NCBI RefSeq assembly: GCF_036013525.1 | Contig: NZ_CP107853.1 | Coordinates: forward strand, 8,742,001-8,806,000 | From: Nonomuraea sp. NBC_00507 | GTDB lineage: Bacteria > Actinomycetota > Actinomycetes > Streptosporangiales > Streptosporangiaceae | Direction: 5' to 3' | Length of the DNA: 64,000 bases | Part shown: piece by piece, positions 43,786 to 52,037 of the stretch | How the letters are laid out: each line of letters starts with the position of its first letter | Numbering within the stretch: position 1 is the first letter of the stretch | Notes under the pieces: model-generated | Told to the model about the DNA's origin: nothing | What the model saw: only the letters and a program-made list of their open reading frames with translations | The model's database searches: none | Made by a program: the position numbers and the translations under genes

Positions 43786-44498
43786 CATGAGGGCAGCGAC
43801 TCCGTCAGCGTCCTGGCCGCCTGCGTGACGAGTTTGCCGTACTCCGGTCTGCGGTCGTCCGGCATGCGGCTGGCCGGGGTCGAGATGCTGAGGCTGGCGA
43901 CCGGCCCGTCGGGGCCCAGGACGGCGGAGGCGACGGCGGCGATGTCGGAGCGCCACTCGCCGCGGTTGTCCGCGTAGCCCCGGGCCCGCACCTCGGCCAG
44001 CTCGGCGCGCAGCAGCTCAGGGTCGGTGATCGTGGTGCCGGTGTAGGCGGGCAGCTCGTCGAGCGGCCGGTCCAGGTGGGCGAGCACGGCCTTGCCGTTG
44101 GCGGAGGCGTGCAGCGGCAGCCTGATGCCGAGCGGCAGCACGATGCGCAGCGGCTTGTCGGTCTCGAGCCGCTCGATGAGGACGACCGCGTCCCCCTCGG
44201 GGACCATGAGGTGGATGGTCTCGCCGGTGCGCTGGCGCAGCTCCTCCATGACCGGCAGCGCCACGTCCCGCAGCCCCAGCTCGGCCCGGCGCCCCACCTG
44301 CAGCGCCTTGCTGGTCACCTGCCAGCGGGTGACCGCGCCCCCGGCGGGCCTGATCCACCCGGCCTCGTGCAGCGTCCGCAGCGAGCGTTGCACGGTGCTC
44401 TTGGGCAGGCCCAGCCCGCGGGCCAGCTCACCGACGCCGGCGGGCTGGCGTACGGCGACCTCTTCGAGCACCCGGAGCGCGTTGATCACGTTCTGCAT
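43785..44498 (-). CDS. IclR-family regulator
   Basis: A 237-residue IclR protein. The winged helix (INALRVLEEVAVRQPAGVGELARGLGLPKSTVQRSLRTL, residues ~5-43 as family pattern) precedes the effector domain (ETIHLMVPEGDAVVLIERLE, LPLHASANGKAVLAHL, RGYADNRGEWRSDIAAVASAVLG). ATG at 44498. It is divergent from the aminotransferase-oxidase-permease operon with an operator between them, so it is the likely local regulator; glyoxylate or a related acid is a plausible effector by analogy to IclR/AllR. Confidence 0.92.
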   Translation of the reverse strand: MQNVINALRVLEEVAVRQPAGVGELARGLGLPKSTVQRSLRTLHEAGWIRPAGGAVTRWQVTSKALQVGRRAELGLRDVALPVMEELRQRTGETIHLMVPEGDAVVLIERLETDKPLRIVLPLGIRLPLHASANGKAVLAHLDRPLDELPAYTGTTITDPELLRAELAEVRARGYADNRGEWRSDIAAVASAVLGPDGPVASLSISTPASRMPDDRRPEYGKLVTQAARTLTESLPS

Positions 44499-44545
44499 CC
44501 ATTGACTCCTCTGCGGGCTGAAATCTAATGTTAATGAACCGCAAC

Positions 44546-44572
44546 ACGGCACGGTGTGCCGTGACACGGCAC
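44546..44572. promoter_or_regulatory. IclR operator
   Basis: ACGGCAC (44546-44552) GGT GTGCCGT (44556-44562), a perfect 17-bp dyad, followed by a third copy of ACGGCAC at 44566-44572. It lies in the 91-bp region between the divergent iclR and aminotransferase starts, just upstream of the aminotransferase ribosome binding site. Confidence 0.65.
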
Positions 44573-44589
44573 AGAGGAGTGTTACCGAC

Positions 44590-45729
44590 GTGGGCCGCCA
44601 CTTCCTGCAGATCCCAGGACCGACCAACGTCCCCGACCGGGTGCTGCGTGCCATCGCCCGTCCCACCATCGACCACCGCGGCCCTGCCTTCGCCGAGCTG
44701 GCGCGCGAGCTGCACGACCGGCTCAAGCCGGTCTTCGGCACCCGCCACGACGTCGTCGTCTACCCGTCGTCGGGGACGGGGGCGTGGGAGGCGGCGCTGG
44801 TCAACACGCTGTCGCCGGGCGATCGGGTGCTGGCGTTGGAGACCGGGCACTTCTCGACGTTGTGGTGCGAGATGGCCGCCCGGCTGGGGCTGGTCGTCGA
44901 CCTGGTGCCGGGCGACTGGCGGCGCGGCGCCGACCCCGCCGCGATCACCGATCTCCTCACCGCCGGCCACGCCGCGGTCATGGTGGTGCACAACGAGACC
45001 TCGACCGGGGCGCGCAGCCGCATCCCGGAGATCCGCGACGCCATGGACGCGACCGGGCATCCGGCGTTGCTGCTGGTGGACACGATCTCGTCGCTGGCCT
45101 CGATGGAGTACCGGCACGACGAGTGGGGCGTGGACGTCACCGTCGGCTGCTCGCAGAAGGGCCTCATGCTGCCGCCCGGCCTCGGCTTCAACGCCGTCGG
45201 CCCGAAGGCCCTGGCACGCCGGGGGCGGCTGCCGCGCTCGTACTGGGACTGGGATGCGATCATCGCCGCCAACCGGCAGGGCTTCTTCCCGTACACGCCG
45301 CCCACCAACCTGCTGTACGGGCTGCGCGAGGCGCTGATCATGCTGGAGGAGGAGGGCCTGCCGCAGGTGTTCGCCCGGCACGACCGGCACGCCGAGGCGA
45401 CGCGGCGGGCCGTGCGGGCGTGGGGGCTGGAGGTGCTCTGCGCCGACGAGCGGGAGTATTCCAGCAGCCTGACGGCCGTGCTGCTGCCCGACGGGCACGA
45501 CGCCGACGCGGTCAGGAGTCTCATCCTGGAGCGGTACGACATGTCGCTCGGCACCGGCCTCGGCCGGCTGGCCGGCCGCGTGTTCCGGATCGGTCACCTC
45601 GGGCACTTCAACGACCTGATGCTGGCGGGCACGCTCGGCGGGGTCGAGATGGGGCTGCTCGCCGCCGGCGTGCCGATCAAGGAGGGCGGGATGCGGGCGG
45701 CGCTGGCGTACCTGGAGGAGACCGGATGA
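44590..45729 (+). CDS. Class V aminotransferase (serine-glyoxylate type)
   Basis: A 379-residue PLP enzyme of the SgaA/AGXT group, which transfers an amino group from serine or alanine to glyoxylate, giving glycine. FLQIPGPTNVPDRVLRAIARPTIDHRGPAF is the family N-terminus, YPSSGTGAWEAAL binds PLP phosphate, VDTISSLASMEY holds the PLP Asp, and VGCSQKGLMLPPGLGF the Schiff-base Lys near residue 189. GTG at 44590 is chosen, with AGAGGAG upstream. It overlaps the oxidase start by four bases. Confidence 0.9.
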   Translation: MGRHFLQIPGPTNVPDRVLRAIARPTIDHRGPAFAELARELHDRLKPVFGTRHDVVVYPSSGTGAWEAALVNTLSPGDRVLALETGHFSTLWCEMAARLGLVVDLVPGDWRRGADPAAITDLLTAGHAAVMVVHNETSTGARSRIPEIRDAMDATGHPALLLVDTISSLASMEYRHDEWGVDVTVGCSQKGLMLPPGLGFNAVGPKALARRGRLPRSYWDWDAIIAANRQGFFPYTPPTNLLYGLREALIMLEEEGLPQVFARHDRHAEATRRAVRAWGLEVLCADEREYSSSLTAVLLPDGHDADAVRSLILERYDMSLGTGLGRLAGRVFRIGHLGHFNDLMLAGTLGGVEMGLLAAGVPIKEGGMRAALAYLEETG

Positions 45730-48491
45730 GCCTGGCGGGGAAGTTGTCGCCGCTCATCGGCGGCGACGTCAGGGACGATCCCTACACCCGGCACCTCTAC
45801 TCCTCCGACGCCAGCATGTACGCCATCGAGCCGCTCGCGGTCGCCTTCCCCAGGGACGCAGGCGACGTGCAGGCGCTGGTGGCGGCGTGCGGCGAGCTGG
45901 ACGTGCCGGTGCTGCCGCGCGGGGCGGGCACCAGCCTGGCAGGGCAGACGGTGGGCGCGGCGGTGATCGTCGACTTCTCCCGGCACATGAACAAGATCCT
46001 CCAGATCGACGGCAGGACCGCGCGGGTGCAGCCGGGCGTCGTGCAGGACCAGCTCAACCGGGCGGCCCGCAAGCACGGGCTGATGTTCGGGCCCGACACC
46101 TCGACCAGCAACCGGGCCACGATCGGCGGGATGATCGGCAACAACTCGGCTGGCAGCCACTCGGTCCGGTACGGCTCCACGATCGACCACGTCGAGTCAG
46201 TGAGCGTGGTGCTCGCCGACGCCACCATGCCGGAGCTGGCCGCCGATGCCCGGCTGAAGGCGGCGGTGGCCGAGGTCCTGGGCGGGGTGGATCTGACCGG
46301 GTTCCCGCGTTTCTGGCGGCACTCGGGCGGCTACCGCCTGGACCGGGCCGCGGACGGGGATCTCACCAAGCTGATCGTCGGGTCGGAGGGCACGCTGGCC
46401 GTGGTGACCGAGGCGACGGTGGCCCTGGTGGACCGGCCGCGGGCCAAGGCCATCGCCGTCGGCCACTTCACCTCCACCCCGGCCGCGATCGCCGCCACCG
46501 CCGACGCGCTGGCCTTCGACGCCGCCTCGGTCGAGCTCATCGACAAGGCCATCCTCGACCTGTCCCGGCAGCGGGTGGACTACGCGGGGCTCGGCGGCAT
46601 CCTCCAGGGCGACCCGGAGGCGCTGCTGTTCGTCGAGTTCTTCGGTGACACCCCGGCCGAGGTGGCCGACCGGGTGGACAAGCTGGCCGCAACGTGGAAG
46701 GCGAACGGCCACGGCTACCACACGCTCCGAGCCACGGCCGAGCGCGACCAGGCGGCGGTGCTGAAGGTCCGCAAGGCGGGGCTCGGCCTGCTGATGGCCT
46801 CCAGCGTGGGCAGCCGCAGGCCGCTGGCGTTCGTCGAGGACACGGCCGTCCCGCCGGAGCGGCTGCTGCCGTACGTCGAGGAGTTCGCCCGCATCCTCGA
46901 CGCCCATGGGCTGCGGGCCGGGTTCTACGGCCACTGCTCGGTCGGCTGCCTGCACATCCGCCCGTTCGTGGACCTGCGCGCGCCCGGCGAGATCGGCAGA
47001 ATGCGCGCGGTCGCCGAGGAGATCGCCGAGCTGGCCGCCCGGCACGGCGGCGTGAACTCCAGCGAGCACGGCGACGGGCTGGCCCGCTCGGAGTTCAACC
47101 GGCGGTTGTTCGGCGATGAGATCTACGAGGCCATGCGGCGGATCAAGCGCGTCTTCGACCCGCGCGGGCTGCTGAATCCCGGCAAGATCGTGGACGCCCC
47201 GCCGATGACCGACCACCTGCGCGACCCGGCCGCGCCGGAGCCGCGTCCGCTGCCGACCACGCTGGCGTTCGCCGGCGGCATGCACGCCTCAGCCGACCGG
47301 TGCATGAACGTCGGCGTGTGCCGCAAGGACGACTCGGGCGTCATGTGCCCGTCGTACATGGCCACCCGCGAGGAGGAGCACTCCACCAGGGGCCGCGCCA
47401 ACGCCCTGGTCAAGGCCCTGTCGTCGGCCGATCCCCGGCAGGCGATGGGAGACGACCGGCTGCACGGCATCCTCGACCTGTGCCTGGAGTGCAAGGCCTG
47501 CCAGTCGGAGTGCCCGCTCGGCGTCGACATGGCGGCCCTGAAGAGCGAGTTCCTGCACCAATACCAGCAACAGCACGGCGTGCCCCTGCGGGCCCGGCTG
47601 TTCGGCGCGATCAGGACGCTCAACCGCCTGGGCTCGGCCACCGCCCCGCTGTCGAACTGGCTGGCCGGCCCCCTGCGCGGCCCGCTCGGCCTGAGCCGGC
47701 GCCGGCCGCTCCCCCGCTTCCGCCGCGACACCCTGCTGCGCTGGCACGCGCGCCGCCGCCCGCCCGCAGCCGGGCGAGAGGTGATCCTGCTCGCGGACTC
47801 CTTCACCACCTACACCGAGCCCGGCATCGGGCGGGCCGCCGTCGAGCTGCTGGAACGCGCCGGCTACCGGGTACGGCTGGCCGCCGAGGGCTGTTGCGGC
47901 CGTTCCAGCATCTCCAAGGGCCTGCTCGACCGGGCCAGGTCGATGGCCGGGGCGATGGTCGACCGGCTGTCCGGCTCGCAGGCGCCCATCGTCGGCCTGG
48001 AGCCGTCCTGTCTGCTGACGCTCAAGGACGAATACCGCGCGCTGCTGCCCGGCGATCCCCGGGTGGCGGCGGTCGCGGCCCGCGCCAGGCTCGTCCCCGA
48101 GCTGCTCGTCGAGGCGATCGACGACGGCTCACTGGTGCTCGGCGACGCGCTGCGCGGGCGGAAGATCCTCCTGCACGGCCACTGCCACGAGAAGGCCGTC
48201 GTCGGCACCGACGCCACACGAGCGCTGCTGTCCAGAATCCCCGGAGCGGAGGTGGAAGAGATCGACGCCGGCTGCTGTGGCATGGCCGGCTCGTTCGGCT
48301 TCGAGAGCGAGCATTACGACCTGTCCATGAGGATCGGCGGCCTCCGGCTCTTCCCGGAGATCGCCGCGTCCTCGCCCGACACGCTGCTCGCGGCCACGGG
48401 GGTCTCGTGCCGCCAGCAGATCGCCCACGGCGCGGGCCGCACGGCGCGCCACCCGGTCGAGCTCCTCCACCAGGTGATCGACCAGCCATAA
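45726..48491 (+). CDS. GlcD-GlcF fusion FAD/Fe-S oxidoreductase
   Basis: A 921-residue fusion of a GlcD-like FAD dehydrogenase and a GlcF-like iron-sulfur protein. FAD_binding_4 spans ~35-215 (VLPRGAGTSLAGQTVG, IGGMIGNNSAGSHSVRYG) and the FAD-oxidase C domain ~250-500 (GHCSVGCLHIRPF, NPGKIVD). Two [4Fe-4S] motifs follow: CMNVGVC with a Cys at VMCPSY (~525) and CLECKACQSECPLG (~585). Two CCG motifs (EGCCGRSS ~721, DAGCCGMAGSFGFE ~848) close it. Relatives oxidise D-lactate, glycolate or D-2-hydroxy acids. Coupling to a glyoxylate aminotransferase favours glycolate. Confidence 0.92.
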   Translation: MSLAGKLSPLIGGDVRDDPYTRHLYSSDASMYAIEPLAVAFPRDAGDVQALVAACGELDVPVLPRGAGTSLAGQTVGAAVIVDFSRHMNKILQIDGRTARVQPGVVQDQLNRAARKHGLMFGPDTSTSNRATIGGMIGNNSAGSHSVRYGSTIDHVESVSVVLADATMPELAADARLKAAVAEVLGGVDLTGFPRFWRHSGGYRLDRAADGDLTKLIVGSEGTLAVVTEATVALVDRPRAKAIAVGHFTSTPAAIAATADALAFDAASVELIDKAILDLSRQRVDYAGLGGILQGDPEALLFVEFFGDTPAEVADRVDKLAATWKANGHGYHTLRATAERDQAAVLKVRKAGLGLLMASSVGSRRPLAFVEDTAVPPERLLPYVEEFARILDAHGLRAGFYGHCSVGCLHIRPFVDLRAPGEIGRMRAVAEEIAELAARHGGVNSSEHGDGLARSEFNRRLFGDEIYEAMRRIKRVFDPRGLLNPGKIVDAPPMTDHLRDPAAPEPRPLPTTLAFAGGMHASADRCMNVGVCRKDDSGVMCPSYMATREEEHSTRGRANALVKALSSADPRQAMGDDRLHGILDLCLECKACQSECPLGVDMAALKSEFLHQYQQQHGVPLRARLFGAIRTLNRLGSATAPLSNWLAGPLRGPLGLSRRRPLPRFRRDTLLRWHARRRPPAAGREVILLADSFTTYTEPGIGRAAVELLERAGYRVRLAAEGCCGRSSISKGLLDRARSMAGAMVDRLSGSQAPIVGLEPSCLLTLKDEYRALLPGDPRVAAVAARARLVPELLVEAIDDGSLVLGDALRGRKILLHGHCHEKAVVGTDATRALLSRIPGAEVEEIDAGCCGMAGSFGFESEHYDLSMRIGGLRLFPEIAASSPDTLLAATGVSCRQQIAHGAGRTARHPVELLHQVIDQP

Positions 48492-48517
48492 CGTACGGGG
48501 GAGAACGGAGTACGCAG

Positions 48518-50029
48518 TTGTCCGCAGAGCTCCTGTCCATTCTCGCCCTGATCGTCATGTTCGTCGTGGCCACCCTCTTCCCGGTGAACCTGGGCGCCTT
48601 GGCCCTCGTCGGCGCGTTCCTCGTCGGGACGCTGGCCGCAGGCATGGAGACCGATGCCATCCTGGACGCGTTCCCCGGCAGCCTGTTCGTGATCCTCGTC
48701 GGGGTGACGCTGCTGTTCGCGATCGCCACCAACAACGGGACCGTCGATTGGCTCGTGCGCGCCGCCGTGCATCTGGTGCGCGGGCGGATCGCGGCCATCC
48801 CGCTGGTGGTGTTCGTCATCTCGGCGCTGCTCACGGCCGTGGGCGCGCCGGCTCCCGCGGTGGCGGCGATCCTGGCGCCCATCGCCTTCGGATTCGCCGC
48901 CGACTACAAGATCCATCCGCTGCTCATCGGGCTCATGGTGGCGCACGGGACGCAGGCGGGGGCGTTCTCACCGATCAGCGTGCTGGGCGGGATCGTCAAC
49001 GGCGTGACCAGCGACGCGAACCTGCCCAGTAACAATGTGGTGCTGTTCCTGTCGAGCTTCGCGTTCAACGCCGCCGCCGCGCTGGTCGTCTTCTTCATCT
49101 TCGGCGGCCCTCACCTGGTACGGCGAGGCGCCGTGGCGGTGCCGGGCGCACCCGATACCGGCGGCGCCGCCCCGGCTTCCGCAGCGGCTTCCGCAGCGGC
49201 TTCGGCCACCGGGGCGGCGCACGCCACCGGGAGTGCCCGCGTTCCCGCAGGCGGCACCGCTTCCGAGACCGCCGACACCGGCGCGGCGGCCACGTCGGTC
49301 ACCACCGCACCCTCACCCGAACCCGGCACCGCAGCCGAACCCGGCACCCACACGACGGCCGAGCCCGAACCCGGCACCCACACGACGACTGAGCCCGAAT
49401 CCGGCTCCGGCGGCGGCGGCGGGCTGCGGCTCACGCCGCACCAGGCGCTGACGCTGGCCGGCATCGTCGGGCTCTGCCTGGCCGTGCTGGTGTTCAAGCT
49501 CGACGTCGGCCTCACCGCCGTCACCGTGGCCGTCATCCTCTCCCTCGCCTCCCCCAAGGCCAACAAGGGCGCCGTGGAGAGGGTGGCCTGGCCGACCGTG
49601 CTGCTGATCTGCGGCGTCGTCACGTACGTCGGCGTCCTGCAGGAGATCGGCACCGTCGACTACGTCGGCACGTCCGTGGCCGCGATCGGCATCCCCCTGC
49701 TGGTGGCGCTGCTGATCTGCTACGTCGGCGGCGTCGTGTCGGCCTTCGCCTCGACCGTGGGCATCCTGGGGGCGCTGGTGCCCCTGGCCGTTCCGCTGCT
49801 CGGAACGGGCGCCCTGGGACCGGTCGCGATGATCGCGGCGCTGTCGGTGTCGTCGGCCATCGTGGACGTCAGCCCGTTCTCCACGACGGGCGCGCTGCTG
49901 GTGGCCAACGTCAGAGGCATGCCGCGGGACCTGTTCTACCGCCGACTGCTCGCCTACGGCGCCGTCATCGTCGCGGTGGGCCCGCTCGCGGCCTGGGCCG
50001 TCCTGGTCGCCCCCGGCTGGCTGGGCTGA
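48518..50029 (+). CDS. MatC/SLC13-type carboxylate permease with long linker
   Basis: A 503-residue membrane transporter. The N-terminal half has the MatC_N pattern (LSILALIVMFVVATLFPVNLGALALVGAFLVGTL, FVILVGVTLLFAIATNNGTVDWLV in outline), and the C-terminal half repeats the fold. Between them, residues ~206-303 form an Ala/Pro/Thr/Glu-rich low-complexity loop with EPGTHTTAEP repeats, far longer than in usual relatives. TTG at 48518 with GGGGAGAACGGAG upstream. Its position after the oxidase suggests import of glycolate, malonate or a related small acid. Confidence 0.88.
   Translation: MSAELLSILALIVMFVVATLFPVNLGALALVGAFLVGTLAAGMETDAILDAFPGSLFVILVGVTLLFAIATNNGTVDWLVRAAVHLVRGRIAAIPLVVFVISALLTAVGAPAPAVAAILAPIAFGFAADYKIHPLLIGLMVAHGTQAGAFSPISVLGGIVNGVTSDANLPSNNVVLFLSSFAFNAAAALVVFFIFGGPHLVRRGAVAVPGAPDTGGAAPASAAASAAASATGAAHATGSARVPAGGTASETADTGAAATSVTTAPSPEPGTAAEPGTHTTAEPEPGTHTTTEPESGSGGGGGLRLTPHQALTLAGIVGLCLAVLVFKLDVGLTAVTVAVILSLASPKANKGAVERVAWPTVLLICGVVTYVGVLQEIGTVDYVGTSVAAIGIPLLVALLICYVGGVVSAFASTVGILGALVPLAVPLLGTGALGPVAMIAALSVSSAIVDVSPFSTTGALLVANVRGMPRDLFYRRLLAYGAVIVAVGPLAAWAVLVAPGWLG
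49317..49405 (+). repeat. 30-bp tandem repeat in the permease linker
   Basis: Two near-identical 30-bp units (49335-49364 and 49365-49394) with partial copies before (49317) and after (49395). Translated, the unit is PEPGTHTT(A/T)E. The period keeps the gene in frame. Confidence 0.85.
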
Positions 50030-50053
50030 CGTCGTCTCCCCTGGTCACATCGC

Positions 50054-50095
50054 GTAAAATCGTTTCACAACATGTGGGACCTCATGCGATATGAT
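50054..50095 (+). promoter_or_regulatory. LacI gene promoter and operator-like element
   Basis: GTAAAATCGTTTCACAA (50054-50070) resembles the element before the aldo/keto reductase at 42,737. A good -10 TATGAT lies at 50090-50095; its -35 region overlaps the element. This suggests autoregulation by the LacI protein. Confidence 0.5.
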
Positions 50096-50147
50096 CACTC
50101 TGGTCCCGGTGCACGTCGTTCGTGCTCCGCGCACCAGACGAGGAACG

Positions 50148-51185
50148 ATGTCGAGCATCAAAGAGGTTGCCCGGGTCGCCGGGGTCTCCGTCGGCACCGT
50201 GAGCAATGTGCTCAACCGGCCCGACATGGTGGCGCCTGAGACCCGGCAGCGTGTGCAGGCCGCGATCGCGCAGCTCGGCTACGTACGCAACGGCTCCGCC
50301 CGCCAGTTGCGGGCGGGGCGCAGCCGGACGATCGCCGTGGTGGCGCTCGACCTGGCCAACCCCTTCTTCATCGACGTGCTCAGCGGCGTGGAGACCGCCG
50401 CGCAGCGCGATGGCCTGACCGTGATGGTGTTCAACAGCAGCAAGGACGCCGAGCGCGAGGCCAGGTTGCTGGAGATGCTGGAGGAGCAGCGTCCCCTGGG
50501 CGTGCTCATCACCCCGGTGAACGACCGCGGCCAGCAGGAACGGCTGGACCGGCTGGTCTCCCGCGGCATCCCGGTGGTGTTGTTCGACAACTCCTCGCGG
50601 GTCGGCCACGGGTGCGCGGTGGCGGTCGACGACGTGCTCGGCGGCCGGCTGGCCGGGCTGCACCTGCGCGAGCGGGGGCACCGCCACATCGCCTTCGCAG
50701 GGGGGCCGTTCACCGTCCGGCAGGTGGAGGACCGCCGCGATGGGCTGGCGAGCGTGCTCACCCCGGCCGAGCAGCTGACCGTGATCCCGTTGCCCGACCT
50801 CAACGTCGCCACCGGGCGTACGACGGGCCAGGAGATCGCCGCCCTGCCCCGGTCGGCGCGGCCCACCGCGGTCTTCTGCGGCAACGACCTGGTCGCGCTG
50901 GGCGTGCTGCAGGAGCTGACACTGCGCGGCCTGCGGGTTCCCGATGACGTGGCGATCCTCGGCTACGACGACATCGACTTCGCGGCGGCGGCCGCGGTGC
51001 CGCTGTCGTCGATCCGGCAGCCGCGCGAGCAGCTCGGCCACACCGCCGCGCTGATGGTGCTGGAGGAGGCCGACCAGCTGTCCGGCCACCAGCATCGTCA
51101 CGTGATCTTCCAGCCTGAGCTGGTAGAACGCTCCTCCACCGCCCAGCTGCGCCCCTCCCGCGAGGCGGCGAACGCGGCCCGCTGA
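50148..51185 (+). CDS. LacI-family transcriptional regulator
   Basis: A 345-residue LacI/GalR regulator. The HTH is SIKEVARVAGVSVGTVSNVLNRP at residues 3-25, the hinge helix GSARQLRAGRSR follows, and the periplasmic-binding-like core has TIAVVALDLANPFFIDVLSGVE, FCGNDLVALGVLQEL and ILGYDDIDFAAAAAVPLSSI. ATG at 50148 has GAGGAACG upstream; an ATG at 50091 overlaps the -10 and is rejected. No sugar transporter is adjacent, so targets lie elsewhere, possibly the reductase at 42,775. Confidence 0.93.
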   Translation: MSSIKEVARVAGVSVGTVSNVLNRPDMVAPETRQRVQAAIAQLGYVRNGSARQLRAGRSRTIAVVALDLANPFFIDVLSGVETAAQRDGLTVMVFNSSKDAEREARLLEMLEEQRPLGVLITPVNDRGQQERLDRLVSRGIPVVLFDNSSRVGHGCAVAVDDVLGGRLAGLHLRERGHRHIAFAGGPFTVRQVEDRRDGLASVLTPAEQLTVIPLPDLNVATGRTTGQEIAALPRSARPTAVFCGNDLVALGVLQELTLRGLRVPDDVAILGYDDIDFAAAAAVPLSSIRQPREQLGHTAALMVLEEADQLSGHQHRHVIFQPELVERSSTAQLRPSREAANAAR

Positions 51186-51223
51186 CCGGCACTGAGGCCG
51201 GCCGGACCAGCGGACCGACCGGG

Positions 51224-51262
51224 CGGGCCGATCAGGCGGGCCGATCAGGCGGGCCGATCAGG
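51224..51262. repeat. Three tandem 13-bp repeats
   Basis: CGGGCCGATCAGG occurs three times head-to-tail at 51224, 51237 and 51250. The last copy contributes the stop codon of the minus-strand hypothetical gene (TGA read from tca at 51258-51260). Because 13 is not a multiple of three, each copy would place a TGA in a different frame. Confidence 0.9.
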
Positions 51263-51812
51263 CGGGGTCGTCGTCCGCGCGGTCGAGGCGCTGATACAGG
51301 CCGTAGACGAAGCGGGCGCGGTAACGCGTGCCCTCGTGGGTGAAGCCGACCGTCCAGTGCTGCGGGGCCGAGCCCTCGAGGTGGCAGGCTCCGGGGAACG
51401 CCTCGCCGACGTCGGCGACGACGCAGCCCCAGGGGACCAGATCCGCGAACGACAACGGCCTGGCGCCGCCCGGCCGCACGAACCACTGGTTCCACACCTC
51501 GCCTCCGGGGCCGAGCAGGACCTCGAACCTCAGCTCAGGCCAGGAGGGCAACTTCCAGTGGGCCACGTCGCAGGTCAGGCTGCCGACCTGGTGCACGCCC
51601 TCGTACGCGGGCGGGCCGAGCGCCATCCGGAACAGTGAACGTCCTTTCGGCGCCCTGCCGGAGTGGGCCATCGCCGTCCATTGGGTGTGCGCGGCACGCA
51701 GCTCGGCCCGGGTGGCGCCCATGTCTTTGAGCGCGTCGTCGACCTTCGCGGCCTCCAGGTCGCGCATCCTCTGCATCAGGGCCAGCTCGAACTGGCGAAC
51801 CCCGAATCTCAC
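51258..51812 (-). CDS. Hypothetical protein
   Basis: A 184-residue soluble protein, not recognised. It opens with RFGVRQFELALMQRMRDLEAAKVDDALKDMGATRAEL, a helical part, followed by a beta-rich part with Trp clusters (AHWKLPSWPELRFEVLLG, VWNQWFVRPGG, PQHWTVGFTHEGTRYRARFVYGLYQRL). It has no signal peptide and no membrane segment. GTG start at 51812. It ends inside a 13-bp tandem repeat. It is convergent to the LacI gene and divergent from the permease. Confidence 0.7.
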   Translation of the reverse strand: MRFGVRQFELALMQRMRDLEAAKVDDALKDMGATRAELRAAHTQWTAMAHSGRAPKGRSLFRMALGPPAYEGVHQVGSLTCDVAHWKLPSWPELRFEVLLGPGGEVWNQWFVRPGGARPLSFADLVPWGCVVADVGEAFPGACHLEGSAPQHWTVGFTHEGTRYRARFVYGLYQRLDRADDDPA

Positions 51813-51897
51813 GGCCCCATCACCCCGGCGGCCATGATGTCATGGTCCCGGCGCTCGCGCCGCCGCCTCCCTCAACAGCCATGATGTCGCCGGTGCA

Positions 51898-51926
51898 TTG
51901 ACGCTTTCTCGACGGGCCTTGATACG
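51898..51926 (+). promoter_or_regulatory. Sigma-70-like promoter of the ArsB/SLC13 permease
   Basis: TTGACG (51898-51903), 17-bp spacer, GATACG (51921-51926). It is the best promoter match in the 225-bp gap before the permease, leaving a ~110-base untranslated leader in which no other gene was recognised. Confidence 0.55.
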
Positions 51927-52037
51927 TTGATGACAGGTGTGCCGGGAAGTCTGGTCGGCGATTCTTTGTCCCGTTCGCCCGGAAGGACGCTTTGTGCACA
52001 CCCGAGACGTGCTCGCCGACATCCCGATGATCGCACC

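Noticed and set aside
44784..45725. Upstream extension of the GlcD-GlcF frame
   Set aside because: It is out of frame with the aminotransferase that clearly occupies the region; ATG at 45726 overlaps its stop and gives the normal N-terminus.
50091..50147. Earlier ATG start for the LacI gene
   Set aside because: It overlaps a TATGAT -10 box, and the HTH begins normally from ATG 50148, which has a good ribosome binding site.
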